From JAWSVE01 sp050633885 (GTDB lineage Bacteria; Pseudomonadota; Gammaproteobacteria; Pseudomonadales; Cellvibrionaceae): 64,000 nt of DNA. The stretch is from the NCBI GenBank assembly GCA_050633885.1, contig JBOEHK010000002.1:496001-560000 (forward strand). Direction: 5' to 3'. Under the pieces are notes generated by a model. That model searched no databases. It worked only from the letters and a program-made list of their open reading frames with translations, and had not been told where the DNA came from. The translations under genes and the position numbers were made by a program. This document shows positions 17,294-26,015 of this stretch, piece after piece. The stretch's first letter is position 1. Every line of letters begins with the position of its first letter.

Positions 17294-18421
17294 GTGATTA
17301 AAGAAAGAACAGATAGGATGATCGGTGAGTCGTCTAGCTTCTTAGAGGTTCAGGAGAAAGTATCCTTGCTGGCGCCTTTAAATAAGCCAGTCTTGATTAT
17401 TGGAGAAAGAGGAACAGGTAAAGAGCTGGTGGCGGCGCGTGTTCATTATCTTTCTGAGCGATGGGGGCAACCGTTTTTAAAAGTTAATTGTGCCGCCATT
17501 AGTGAAAGTTTGTTGGATTCTGAACTGTTTGGGCATGAAGCGGGGTCGTTTAGTGGTGCAACGAAACAGCATAAAGGCGTTTTTGAGCGAGCCGATGGTG
17601 GAACGTTGTTTTTAGATGAGTTAGCCACAACGTCCCAACAAGTGCAGGAAAAAATTCTTCGGGTTATCGAGTACGGTGAGTTCTCCCGCTTAGGTGGCGA
17701 TAAAACTCTATCGGTTGATGTGAGGTTGGTTGCCGCTACTAATGGCGATCTGCCTTCAATGGCAAAGAATAATAAATTCAGAAGTGATTTATTAGATCGC
17801 TTAGCATTTGATGTGATTACGCTGCCGCCACTGCGTGCTCGCCAAGAAGATATATTGTTACTGGCTGAGTTTTTTGCGATGGGAATGATTAAGGAATTGG
17901 ATAGAGAATATTTCCCTGGGTTTTCTCGCAAAGCACAGCACGAATTACTGTCGTTTGATTGGCCGGGTAATATTCGTGAGCTTAAAAATGTGGTGGAGCG
18001 AGCCATATATCGAAGCGAGGATCCGGATGACCTGATTGACGAAATTGTTTTTGATCCGTTTAAATCTCCCTACAGGCCTGTTGATCAATCATTAAAAAAG
18101 CCTGTTGGCGAAAATAACTCGCAGCCAGATTCTCTATCAAATGTTCATGACTGTCATGATGTTACTAGTGATGATGTTACGAGTCATTATGTTAATACGC
18201 TGCACTCTAAAAAAAGAGGAGAAGAGCAAAAAAGTATTGGCGTCGATCAGCCGTCCTCGAAAAGTTTTAAAGAAAAGATTCAGAGTGTTGAGGTCGCGTT
18301 AATACAAGCTGCATATAAAGAATGTCAATTTAACCAGAGAAAAACGGCTGAAGTATTAGGCCTTACTTATGATCAGTTGCGAGGGTATTTAAAAAAATAT
18401 CATTTGACTTCGCGGCGATAG
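17294..18421 (+). CDS. pspF: PspF, sigma-54-dependent activator of the psp operon
   Basis: An AAA+ enhancer-binding protein without a receiver domain, as in PspF: Walker A GERGTGKE, sigma-54 contact loop GSFSGA, Walker B GGTLFLDE, the arginine-finger region (FRSDLLDRLAF) and WPGNIRELKNVVER. A Fis-type HTH closes the protein (RKTAEVLGLTYDQLRGYLKK). The core is close to E. coli PspF throughout. The GAFTGA loop is changed to GSFSGA. A polar linker of about 90 residues before the HTH is much longer than in E. coli. The frame opens at an ATG at 17195, but the GTG at 17294 with GAGAG upstream aligns with the E. coli N-terminus (TDRMIGESSSF versus KDNLLGEANSF). ATG 17195 remains possible. Confidence 0.9.
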   Translation: MIKERTDRMIGESSSFLEVQEKVSLLAPLNKPVLIIGERGTGKELVAARVHYLSERWGQPFLKVNCAAISESLLDSELFGHEAGSFSGATKQHKGVFERADGGTLFLDELATTSQQVQEKILRVIEYGEFSRLGGDKTLSVDVRLVAATNGDLPSMAKNNKFRSDLLDRLAFDVITLPPLRARQEDILLLAEFFAMGMIKELDREYFPGFSRKAQHELLSFDWPGNIRELKNVVERAIYRSEDPDDLIDEIVFDPFKSPYRPVDQSLKKPVGENNSQPDSLSNVHDCHDVTSDDVTSHYVNTLHSKKRGEEQKSIGVDQPSSKSFKEKIQSVEVALIQAAYKECQFNQRKTAEVLGLTYDQLRGYLKKYHLTSRR

Positions 18422-18448
18422 AAAGTAAATACACTGCGTATGCAGGTA

Positions 18449-18895
18449 TTAAATGTTTAGTTTGAGAAATCCTTTCCACGTATCATCCATAGTTAATTTC
18501 CATTTTCTTAAAACAGGCGATTCAGCCTTCTCGGGTGCTATGCCTTTTTCTTGCGTTAAATACTGAAACATAAAAGCCGACACGCGAGCATTGACGACGC
18601 AGTGTACCCACGTTTTATTAAATCCAGATTTCTCTAAACTCTTGAGGAGCTCACAGAAGAGCTGCAAATGATTTTCGGTTGGCGCATCAAAAGGAACTGG
18701 GATGTGGAAATAATTCATGCCGAGCTGGGTCACGAGTTGGCTTTCGTTTTGTATCGCATCATCAGAATCGGGCATCGCGAGATTAATGACGGATTGGTAT
18801 TTATTTTTTTGAATGAGAATGAATTGCTCTTCAGTGGGTTGTCCCGATGTACCGATGCAATCTGTTATTTGATAGAAATTGGTAATATTTTTCAT
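18449..18895 (-). CDS. Dual-specificity/tyrosine phosphatase-like protein with a CX4R active loop
   Basis: 148 residues of phosphatase-like fold: a GTSGQPTEEQF beginning (as in DSP/BLH-type proteins), SVINLAMPDSDD, then the P-loop VHCVVNARVSAF. The classical signature is HC-x5-R; here Cys and Arg are four residues apart. I recall the same spacing (HCAANMRVSAF-like) in a family of small gammaproteobacterial phosphatases, so it is probably a subfamily trait. The substrate is unknown. Convergent with pspF, 27 nt apart, with a short imperfect hairpin between that could terminate both. Confidence 0.75.
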   Translation of the reverse strand: MKNITNFYQITDCIGTSGQPTEEQFILIQKNKYQSVINLAMPDSDDAIQNESQLVTQLGMNYFHIPVPFDAPTENHLQLFCELLKSLEKSGFNKTWVHCVVNARVSAFMFQYLTQEKGIAPEKAESPVLRKWKLTMDDTWKGFLKLNI

Positions 18896-19094
18896 GAATG
18901 ATACCTTGAATGAATTATTCCTTTCACTGCTTATTCTTTCTGATGTGCTTGGTTAGCGTATTGGCTCAACGTGTTTACATTGAGTTGGCCGTTTGTGGTT
19001 AAAGCGACAGCTCTATTTTTTTCGATTACGATTTATAAAAAACGTTAAGTTATCTTAAGCTTTTTTTTGGGGGTGAAGCTTTTCGTTAGGAGGG

Positions 19095-19111
19095 TGCGAC
19101 AATTTGTCGCA
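19095..19111 (+). promoter_or_regulatory. RegA/PrrA-type operator upstream of the Met-rich TonB receptor
   Basis: TGCGACAATTTGTCGCA is a perfect palindrome (8-bp arms, one central base). It fits the GCGNC-N5-GNCGC recognition pattern reported for RegA/PrrA-family regulators. It sits 79 nt before the chosen receptor start and two genes before a regB/regA pair, so autogenous or local control is likely. Binding itself is inferred. Confidence 0.6.
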
Positions 19112-19189
19112 TCCCAATGGCGACCGATAAATAATAAAATAAATGCTATATCTGATCATAAGAATTTCAGTATAACAATAGGCCTCTCA

Positions 19190-21412
19190 ATGTGCTATCA
19201 GCAAACCTTTAAGAATCTTCAAAAAAATCAATGTGAGACCCAAAGCGATAAGCGTGCCAGTGCTAAAAGCCGAGTTTCAATCATCATGCTATCTGGAGTT
19301 TTTCTCGGTGGGCTAAACAGTATTGGCTATGCAGATCATGATGTCGATGAAATAGTAATTGTGGGTGAATCACAATTGATAGAGAGAAGTATCACTATTG
19401 AAGGTGATGCTTTGAGGGTTGCCAATACAGCAGATTTTTTAAAAGCTGTTCCAGGCGCTAATCTAAATCGCAACGGTCCGCTGACGGCGTTACCGCAATA
19501 CAGGGGTGCTACGGGAGATCGTGTCAGCGTGATTGTCGATGGTTTACCTATGGTTTCAAGCGGACCAAATGCTATGGATGCTCCTGTCTCGTCTGTACCG
19601 GGGGCAAATTTAAAAAGTTTATCAGTGAGTCGCGGAATTGCTTCCGTTAGTGCAGGACAGCAAACGTTGGGCGGCCATGTGGTTGTTACCAGTCGTCATG
19701 GGGAATACTCTTCAGATAATTCTTTTGATGTGCATGCACGAGTGAGTGGGTTGTACAATGATAATAATGATGGTTTTCATGGCAATGTGTTGACATATAT
19801 TTCAAACAATCAGCATAAGTTGGGAGCAGCATTTAGTTACCAGGATGGAGAGAATGCCGAGTTTTCAAAAAATGCTTCAGGCTTAACGAATAATAATGAA
19901 ATTCCAAATACGTTTTTTGATCGTAAACGTGTCAATATTTTTTATGGGTTTCAATCAGAAAGCTATGGATTAGATCTAAATGCCGTCCGTATTAATACGA
20001 ATGATACGGGTACAGCTGCGTTGCCGATGGATATCATTTATATCGATGGCGAGTCTTTTTCTGCGGATGCGTTGATTAAAATAAGTGATTGGCAGATTGA
20101 TTTTCAGTTGGGAAGTCATAAAGTCGAACATCTAATGAATAATTATGATCACCGGACACCACCAAGCATGATGATGGGAATGATGTCTATGCCGATGAAC
20201 CGATATAATTTAGCGGAGGGTGATCATCAAAATGCAAAATTGATGTTGACCGGACCATTCATCAATGGCGAGATTGCAGCCGGGGTTGATTACTCGGGTT
20301 CTGTTTACGATGCCAATATCAGTGATCCAACAAATGCAGCATTTTTTTTAAAAAACTTTAATAATGTTGAAAAAAATATGACAGGATTTTTTGCTGAGTG
20401 GGTCAGTGTGTCGGAGTCGATGTCTTGGGAGCTAGGTGCGCGTATTAATCAAGTTGAATCTTCAGCCGATTCTGTAGGCGCTGGCGGTGCCCCTATGATG
20501 GTAGCAATGAACGTAATGCCCTTAGTAATGAGTTTTAATCAAAGTGACAGAGACTTTGATGAAAACAATACGGATGTCGTTGCGAAAATGGCTTTTCCCA
20601 TTTTTGAATCGAATAACAGTGAAACGCATATCACAGCCGCACTCGCAAGAAAAACAAGAGCGCCGAGTTACCAGGCGTTGTACCTATGGGTGCCTTTGCA
20701 ATCTACGGGAGGGTTGGCAGATGGAAAAAATTATGTGGGCAATTTACATCTAAAAAGTGAAGTCGCCAATGAAGTCAATATAGGAGTGGATTATTCCTTT
20801 GCTTCCAGTGATAGCGCTTCGGCAATTTCTTTTCAAATGTTTTATCGCGAAGTCGATGATTATATTCAAGGAACTACTGAAATAAACTCACCATTAATAG
20901 TGCAGATGAACATGGTGTCTAATATGATGGGCGGATCGAATGCGCTTCAATATAATAATGTTGATGCGACGTTGTATGGAGCTGATGTTGGTTACAATGG
21001 CTCTCACGGCGATTGGTATTATCGTGGGAATTTAAGTTATGTTCGCGGTGAAAGAGATGATGTTAGTGATAATCTTTATCGAATAGCGCCTTTAAATCAT
21101 TCCTTAACCATTGGAAAAAATACAGGTAATTTTGATGTGAGTTTGTCGTCAGAATTGGTCGCTGCTCAGAGAAGAGTCTCCGAATATAATAGTGAACAAG
21201 AAACAGCGGGTTATGGTTTGTTGCATGTTAATCTCCGCTGGCAAGCGACGCCACAGCTGCAGGCCGTTTTTGGTATCGATAATCTGCTAGACAAAAATTA
21301 TGAAGCACATTTGAATGGTTACAACCGAGTGGCTGATGCTGACATAGCAAGAGGACAACGATTAAAGGGTATGGGTCGTAATATACGGGCTGGTGTGAGT
21401 TTTGCCTTTTAA
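19190..21412 (+). CDS. TonB-dependent receptor with Met-rich loops, possible copper receptor
   Basis: 740 residues from the ATG at 19190; the frame runs back to a TTG at 19067, but that would place the RegA-type palindrome inside the gene. It has a signal-like segment (SIIMLSGVFLGGLNSIGYA), TonB box/plug (DEIVIVGES, then ADFLKAVPGANLNRNGP and SVSRGIASVSAGQQTLGG) and a barrel ending in IRAGVSFAF. Three loops are rich in methionine: PPSMMMGMMSMPMN (about 20158-20199), GAPMMVAMNVMPLVMSF (about 20485-20535) and VQMNMVSNMMGG (about 20899-20936). Methionine clusters bind Cu(I) in periplasmic and outer-membrane copper proteins, and TonB copper receptors of the OprC/NosA type exist. Copper as ligand is an inference. 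RegB and RegA follow on the same strand. Confidence 0.8.
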   Translation: MCYQQTFKNLQKNQCETQSDKRASAKSRVSIIMLSGVFLGGLNSIGYADHDVDEIVIVGESQLIERSITIEGDALRVANTADFLKAVPGANLNRNGPLTALPQYRGATGDRVSVIVDGLPMVSSGPNAMDAPVSSVPGANLKSLSVSRGIASVSAGQQTLGGHVVVTSRHGEYSSDNSFDVHARVSGLYNDNNDGFHGNVLTYISNNQHKLGAAFSYQDGENAEFSKNASGLTNNNEIPNTFFDRKRVNIFYGFQSESYGLDLNAVRINTNDTGTAALPMDIIYIDGESFSADALIKISDWQIDFQLGSHKVEHLMNNYDHRTPPSMMMGMMSMPMNRYNLAEGDHQNAKLMLTGPFINGEIAAGVDYSGSVYDANISDPTNAAFFLKNFNNVEKNMTGFFAEWVSVSESMSWELGARINQVESSADSVGAGGAPMMVAMNVMPLVMSFNQSDRDFDENNTDVVAKMAFPIFESNNSETHITAALARKTRAPSYQALYLWVPLQSTGGLADGKNYVGNLHLKSEVANEVNIGVDYSFASSDSASAISFQMFYREVDDYIQGTTEINSPLIVQMNMVSNMMGGSNALQYNNVDATLYGADVGYNGSHGDWYYRGNLSYVRGERDDVSDNLYRIAPLNHSLTIGKNTGNFDVSLSSELVAAQRRVSEYNSEQETAGYGLLHVNLRWQATPQLQAVFGIDNLLDKNYEAHLNGYNRVADADIARGQRLKGMGRNIRAGVSFAF

Positions 21413-21465
21413 GCGCTGTACACAAACTCGCTTGAAAAGTACTTAAAGCAGTTTACACTGCGTTC

Positions 21466-22782
21466 ATGAAATCTAATCTTCTTGGAATAGCCGCACCACA
21501 ACAAAATTTGTTGCGGCTAGTCATTATTCGCTGGCTTCTGCTTGGTTTTATTTTGGCAGGATTGACCGTTTCTGTTTTCGTCTTTCAGATAGACCTGCCT
21601 TATGTCGCTTTGATTGCAGCTGTTGCATGTATTGCGATTGTTAATGTGGTCAGTAGCTTGCGGTTAAGGCAATCTTGGCCTGTAACAACAGAAGAATTTT
21701 CAATTCAAATATTGGGCGATATTTTAGGTGTGACCGTTTTATTCTATTTCTGTGGCGGCGCAAGCAATCCATTCGTTTCTTATTATTTGGTACCGCTCAG
21801 TATTGCGAGTGCTACATTGCCGTGGCGATACACCAGTGGTTTAATGTTGCTGTCGGTGGGTTGTTATACATTATTGTTATTTTACTATGTGCCCGTATCT
21901 GCATTAGAGCCAACATTGTCATCAGGTGAGCAAGTGGCAGTGCATGTTCATGATGCTACTCAAAAAATCAATCCTCATATTCTAGGTATGTGGTTTAACT
22001 TTATTATGAGTGCCGGATTGATTACTTTTTTTGTTGTCAGAATGTCGCAAGCATTAAAACAACAGCAGCAAAAATTAAATGATTATAGAGAAGAAAATTT
22101 ACGGGATGAACAGGTATTGGCTGTTGCTACTTTAGCAGCAGGCACAGCTCATGAATTAGGCAGTCCTTTGACAACCATTAAATTGTTGTTGGAAGAAATG
22201 ATTCATGATGTTGGGTCAGAAAAATCGTTGCATTCAAAAAACAATAATGGTTTAAAAAGTGATTTGCAGTTATTGAATGATCAAGTGGACTTATGCAGTA
22301 ATACGCTCAAAGATTTAGTGCGGCGTGCAGAATATGGTCAGGATAATACGGTCGAAGAAGTAACGGTTTTTGATTATTGTCATCATTTGGTGGATCGTTG
22401 GATGTTGTTGCGTCCAGATGCGAAAGCAAAAATCACAATTCAAGATAATCATCGCGATCAAAATATTAGGTTTCACTCAACCGTTGAGCAGGCTATTTTA
22501 AATTTACTCAATAATGCGGTAGATGCATGTCGGATTGAAGTGGTTGTTAAAATGACATGGACACCTGATTCTTTAACAATTGTGATAATAGATGATGGCG
22601 CGGGCATTCCTCCTGAAAAGAAACAACAGATTGGACAGCCGTATACTAGCGATAAGAAAAAAGGTCTGGGCATAGGTATGTTTTTGTCTAATGCTACCAT
22701 CAGCCGTCATGGTGGAACGTTGCGAGTGGTTGATGTGGTGCCCACAGGGACTCGTTTAGAAATTGTTTTACCTTTTAATTAG
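21466..22782 (+). CDS. regB: RegB/PrrB/RoxS-type redox-sensing histidine kinase
   Basis: 438 residues with six membrane helices (about 15-195). The ubiquinone-site heptapeptide GGASNPF (97-103), diagnostic of RegB homologues, lies between helices. The H-box AAGTAHELGSPLTTIK (His229) is of the RegB type. A cysteine in NDQVDLCSNTLKD (Cys277) corresponds to the redox-active RegB cysteine. N-, G1- and G2-boxes (NLLNNAVDA, DDGAGIPP, GLGIGMFLS) complete the kinase. RegB responds to quinone pool and oxygen and controls respiration genes, including cytochrome oxidases. It is 53 nt after the receptor and 27 nt before regA, so the three probably form one operon. Confidence 0.92.
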   Translation: MKSNLLGIAAPQQNLLRLVIIRWLLLGFILAGLTVSVFVFQIDLPYVALIAAVACIAIVNVVSSLRLRQSWPVTTEEFSIQILGDILGVTVLFYFCGGASNPFVSYYLVPLSIASATLPWRYTSGLMLLSVGCYTLLLFYYVPVSALEPTLSSGEQVAVHVHDATQKINPHILGMWFNFIMSAGLITFFVVRMSQALKQQQQKLNDYREENLRDEQVLAVATLAAGTAHELGSPLTTIKLLLEEMIHDVGSEKSLHSKNNNGLKSDLQLLNDQVDLCSNTLKDLVRRAEYGQDNTVEEVTVFDYCHHLVDRWMLLRPDAKAKITIQDNHRDQNIRFHSTVEQAILNLLNNAVDACRIEVVVKMTWTPDSLTIVIIDDGAGIPPEKKQQIGQPYTSDKKKGLGIGMFLSNATISRHGGTLRVVDVVPTGTRLEIVLPFN

Positions 22783-22809
22783 TTTTGATAACGATAAATA
22801 CTAGTTGCG

Positions 22810-23373
22810 ATGAAAGAGAATGAAATAAAAGCAGAGCACTCATTACTGCTTGTTGATGATGATGAAGTGTTGATGGAGGTGTTGGCTCGTGCGCTGACAA
22901 GGCGAGGATATGCCGTTGAAAAGGCTTGCAATGTGGCGCTGGCTCTTGAGGCAAGCAAAAGCAATCAGTTTAGCAAGGCCGTGGTAGATTTAAAGATCGC
23001 GGAAGAATCAGGACTGCAGTTGATTCCTGCATTAATCGACATAAACCCATCAATACATATTGTTATGCTGACAGGCTACTCGAGTATTGCAACGGCTGTG
23101 GAAGCGATGAAGAGAGGTGCAAAGAATTATTTGTGCAAGCCTGCGAATGTAGATCAGATCCTGCAGGCGTTTGAATCAGCAGAAGGTGCTGTGGCTCAGA
23201 GAGCTGAACATGATGCTATGATTAATCCGCCATCAGTTGAGCGTTTAGAGTGGGAGCATATTCAAAAAACGATGCAGGAAAACGATAATAATATCTCAGC
23301 AACCGCTCGTGCACTGGGAATGCATCGGCGTACTCTTCAAAGAAAACTTCAAAAGCGACCAGTCAAAAAATAA
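22810..23373 (+). CDS. regA: RegA/PrrA/RoxR-type response regulator
   Basis: 187 residues: receiver domain with acid pocket LLLVDDDEV, phospho-acceptor Asp60 (KAVVDLKI) and the conserved Lys in LCKPANVDQI, followed by a short linker and a Fis-type helix-turn-helix ISATARALGMHRRTLQRKLQ. The HTH matches the RegA family (ARxLxMHRRTLQRxL), whose binding pattern is found at 19095-19111. The usual family length is about 180. Expected partner of the kinase just upstream. Ends 3 bp before the convergent GGDEF gene. Confidence 0.93.
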   Translation: MKENEIKAEHSLLLVDDDEVLMEVLARALTRRGYAVEKACNVALALEASKSNQFSKAVVDLKIAEESGLQLIPALIDINPSIHIVMLTGYSSIATAVEAMKRGAKNYLCKPANVDQILQAFESAEGAVAQRAEHDAMINPPSVERLEWEHIQKTMQENDNNISATARALGMHRRTLQRKLQKRPVKK

Positions 23374-23376
23374 GAC

Positions 23377-24342
23377 TCAGTGGCTCATTCTTTTCTTTTT
23401 TAATGCATACATTTTCTCATCTCCATCAGCCATTAAGGCCTCAACTCCGTGATGATGCAATGGGTTGTAATCGACGATTCCATAAGAAAAGGAAATGTCA
23501 TAGCTTTCTTGGCTGGTTTTATTATATTTTTCTAATAGTAATATAGATTTTGTAATAACATCTTCAGCTTGCTTTTTTGTTGTGTTTGTAAAAAGAACGA
23601 CAAACTCATCTCCACCAACACGAGCGAATAGATCTGACTCTCTGAGATTATTTTTAATATAATCTGAAAATATTATTAAGGCCTTGTCACCTTCGGCGTG
23701 TCCATAGTCATCGTTGATTTGTTTAAATTTATTTAAATCAAAGAATACAAGTGATGCGGGAATCTTTTGTCTAATGCATAAGTTAAGTCCATGTTCTGCT
23801 AGCATCATAAAACCGCGTCGGTTTGATATTTGAGTTAACTCATCAATCGTTGCTAATTGAACAGCTGCGATTTCTCGTTCGGCCATAGCTGCAAAATCTT
23901 TTAACGTTTCTAGTTCCTCTTGAGATAGAGTTCTCGGTTTGTTATCTATTATGCAGAGAGTTCCTAGTTGTTCGCCATTTGCAGCTTGCAGTGGGCAGCC
24001 AGCATAAAAACGAATATTCGGATCACCTGTTACTAAAGGATTGTCGTGAAAACGGGAGTCGAGAGTAGCGTTTTCGATCATAAAGATTTCTTGGCCGAGT
24101 ATTGCGTGTCCACAAAAAGAGACATCGCGAGAGGTTTCTGTCACATCGAGTCCGATACAGGATTTAAACCACTGTCTGTTTTCGTCAATTAAGCTAACGA
24201 TGGCGATAGGTACATCAAAAATCCGTTTTACCATACGAGTTAAACGATCAAATCGCTCTTCATTCGGGGTATCTAATATATTCTGAGCCCTAAGCGTTTC
24301 TAATCGGCTTTTCTCGTTCGCTGGGATATCGGGTGTTTTCAA
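23377..24342 (-). CDS. GAF-GGDEF diguanylate cyclase
   Basis: 321 residues. An N-terminal GAF domain (about 15-150, with DVPIAIVSLIDENRQWFKS and the CPLQAANGEQLGTLCIID end) is followed by a GGDEF domain with an intact RVGGDEF active site. An RESD product-inhibition site lies five residues before it (RxxD-x5-GGDEF). It should therefore make c-di-GMP in the cytoplasm in response to a small ligand or redox signal sensed by the GAF, with feedback control. No membrane segment. Convergent with regA, 3 bp apart. It is one of three c-di-GMP-related genes in the window. Confidence 0.9.
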   Translation of the reverse strand: MKTPDIPANEKSRLETLRAQNILDTPNEERFDRLTRMVKRIFDVPIAIVSLIDENRQWFKSCIGLDVTETSRDVSFCGHAILGQEIFMIENATLDSRFHDNPLVTGDPNIRFYAGCPLQAANGEQLGTLCIIDNKPRTLSQEELETLKDFAAMAEREIAAVQLATIDELTQISNRRGFMMLAEHGLNLCIRQKIPASLVFFDLNKFKQINDDYGHAEGDKALIIFSDYIKNNLRESDLFARVGGDEFVVLFTNTTKKQAEDVITKSILLLEKYNKTSQESYDISFSYGIVDYNPLHHHGVEALMADGDEKMYALKKKRMSH

Positions 24343-24513
24343 TGTGGATTCCTCATAGACAGATAATCTTCACTATTCTTGAGATAAGTGTAGCAGTTGA
24401 TATTAATTTTAATGAGGTAGGTGGAGTGCAAACAGATAAAAAAGGTTCAACCGGCGAAGCGTGCCCCATTGAAAATGCGCCGATTGATAGACATTACATG
24501 GCGAGTCAATAAA

Positions 24514-25902
24514 TTATTGTGGATGAATCATGTTGGCAGGATCGGTTACGACATTGAAATCTTTCTCTTTCATTAATTTAAGATGTACCACCGCATGTTT
24601 GAGTGTCGTGCCATTTTCATAGGCGTATTTCGCTGCATCAGCGGCATTGTCATATCCGATATGAGGCGTTAATGCGGTGACTAGCATCAATGTTCGCGAA
24701 ACGTTACTTTGTAACTGAGCTTGATTAACAGAAATTCCTGCAATGCAATTGTCAGTAAAGCTACTAATAACATCGCTGAGCAGCGCGACGGACTCTAAAA
24801 TATTATGGATGATGAGAGGCTTGTAGACGTTGAGTTCGAATTGTCCTTGGCTATTTGCCGTGCTTACGGTAACGTCATTTCCCATGACCTGAAGAGCAAC
24901 CATTGTTAATGCTTCAATTTGTGTAGGGTTTATTTTCCCTGGCATGATAGAGCTGCCCGGTTCGTTATCCGGTAATTTTATTTCGTTAAGGCCGCAACGT
25001 GGACCACTTGCCATTAAACGTAGATCATTCGCTATTTTAAATAAATTTGTTGCTAGCAACTTTAGGCTAGCGTGTATATTTGTGAGTGCGTCGTGGGATG
25101 CTAACTCCATAAATTTATTGTCAGCAGTTACAAAGGGTAATCCGGTTTCTTGTGCAATTTTCTCGGCCACTGTATGCGCCCATTGCGGGTGTGTGTTTAG
25201 TCCAGTGCCAACCGCGCTACCACCTAATGCAATCGGGTAGAGCGTTTCTAAATTAGATTCTATTTGCTTTTTGGTGAAAGATAATTGAGCGACATAGCCA
25301 CTGAATTCCTGTCCTAGCGTGATGGGAGTTGCGTCCATCATATGAGTTCGTGCCGTTTTGAAAATATCTTCAAAGTCTTTTTGCTTTTTTTCTAATGCTT
25401 TAATTAAAGTGCTAACGATGGGAAGTAAACCATAAAAAACTGCTTGCGCTGTTGTGACGTGCATCGCCGTTGGAAAACTATCGTTAGACGACTGTGACAG
25501 GTTAACGTGATCGTTAGGGTGTATAGGCGACATGCTGCCGCGTAATTTACCATCGATTTCATTTGCACGATTGGCAATGACTTCATTGAGATTCATGTTG
25601 GTTTGAGTTCCACTGCCGGTTTGCCAGACGACGAGAGGGAATTGTTTGTCATGTTCACCAGCAATGATTTCATCACAAGCAGCGACAATTAATTTTGCAT
25701 GAGAGGTTTGTAGTTTTCCTAGTTGTTCATTTGCCAGAGCTGAAGCTTTTTTTATTTGGGCGTAGGCGAGAATAAATTCTTGGCTAAAGCGTTGTCGACC
25801 GATTCTAAAATTTTCTATCGACCGTTGTGTTTGAGCTCCCCATAATGCCTCATTATTAACAGGAATTTCTCCCAGTGAATCTTTTTCTAATCGTGTATCC
25901 AT
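24514..25902 (-). CDS. fumC: Class II fumarate hydratase
   Basis: 462 residues. It shows the fumarase/aspartase signature GSSIMPGKINPTQ, the SGSGTQTNMNLNEVIANRA motif, the SSNDSFPTAMH active-site segment and TLGQEFSGYV. It interconverts fumarate and malate without an iron-sulfur cluster, so it stays active under oxidative or iron stress. Length and motifs match FumC. It lies downstream of acnA on the same strand with a 113-nt gap; the two enzymes work in the same cycle. Confidence 0.95.
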   Translation of the reverse strand: MDTRLEKDSLGEIPVNNEALWGAQTQRSIENFRIGRQRFSQEFILAYAQIKKASALANEQLGKLQTSHAKLIVAACDEIIAGEHDKQFPLVVWQTGSGTQTNMNLNEVIANRANEIDGKLRGSMSPIHPNDHVNLSQSSNDSFPTAMHVTTAQAVFYGLLPIVSTLIKALEKKQKDFEDIFKTARTHMMDATPITLGQEFSGYVAQLSFTKKQIESNLETLYPIALGGSAVGTGLNTHPQWAHTVAEKIAQETGLPFVTADNKFMELASHDALTNIHASLKLLATNLFKIANDLRLMASGPRCGLNEIKLPDNEPGSSIMPGKINPTQIEALTMVALQVMGNDVTVSTANSQGQFELNVYKPLIIHNILESVALLSDVISSFTDNCIAGISVNQAQLQSNVSRTLMLVTALTPHIGYDNAADAAKYAYENGTTLKHAVVHLKLMKEKDFNVVTDPANMIHPQ

Positions 25903-25970
25903 AGTGCTTAGTATCTCAATGTTCTAATGTTTAAATGCCACAGCTAGCGACTATGGGATTTTTTTAGTAG

Positions 25971-26012
25971 TTAAAGTTAAGTATTTAAAGTTAAGTGGTT
26001 ACAGTTACATTT
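25971..26012. repeat. Three degenerate 14-bp tandem repeats between fumC and acnA
   Basis: Units TTAAAGTTAAGTAT, TTAAAGTTAAGTGG and TTACAGTTACATTT lie head to tail; the first two differ at two positions. They fill the fumC-acnA gap. Probably replication-slippage products. Confidence 0.7.
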
Positions 26013-26015
26013 GTG

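Noticed and set aside
17446..18006. 186-codon open frame on the minus strand inside pspF
   Set aside because: Antisense to a highly conserved AAA+ core, no ribosome site, Ser/Asn-rich translation typical of a shadow frame.
18427..18452. Imperfect hairpin between pspF and the phosphatase as a strong terminator
   Set aside because: Only an 8-bp stem with a bulge and no T-run; left out of the feature list as too weak.
24426..24512. 28-residue GTG-started peptide ending before fumC
   Set aside because: Good-looking residues but AGGTGGA abuts the GTG with no proper spacing, and the length is too short to judge without conservation.
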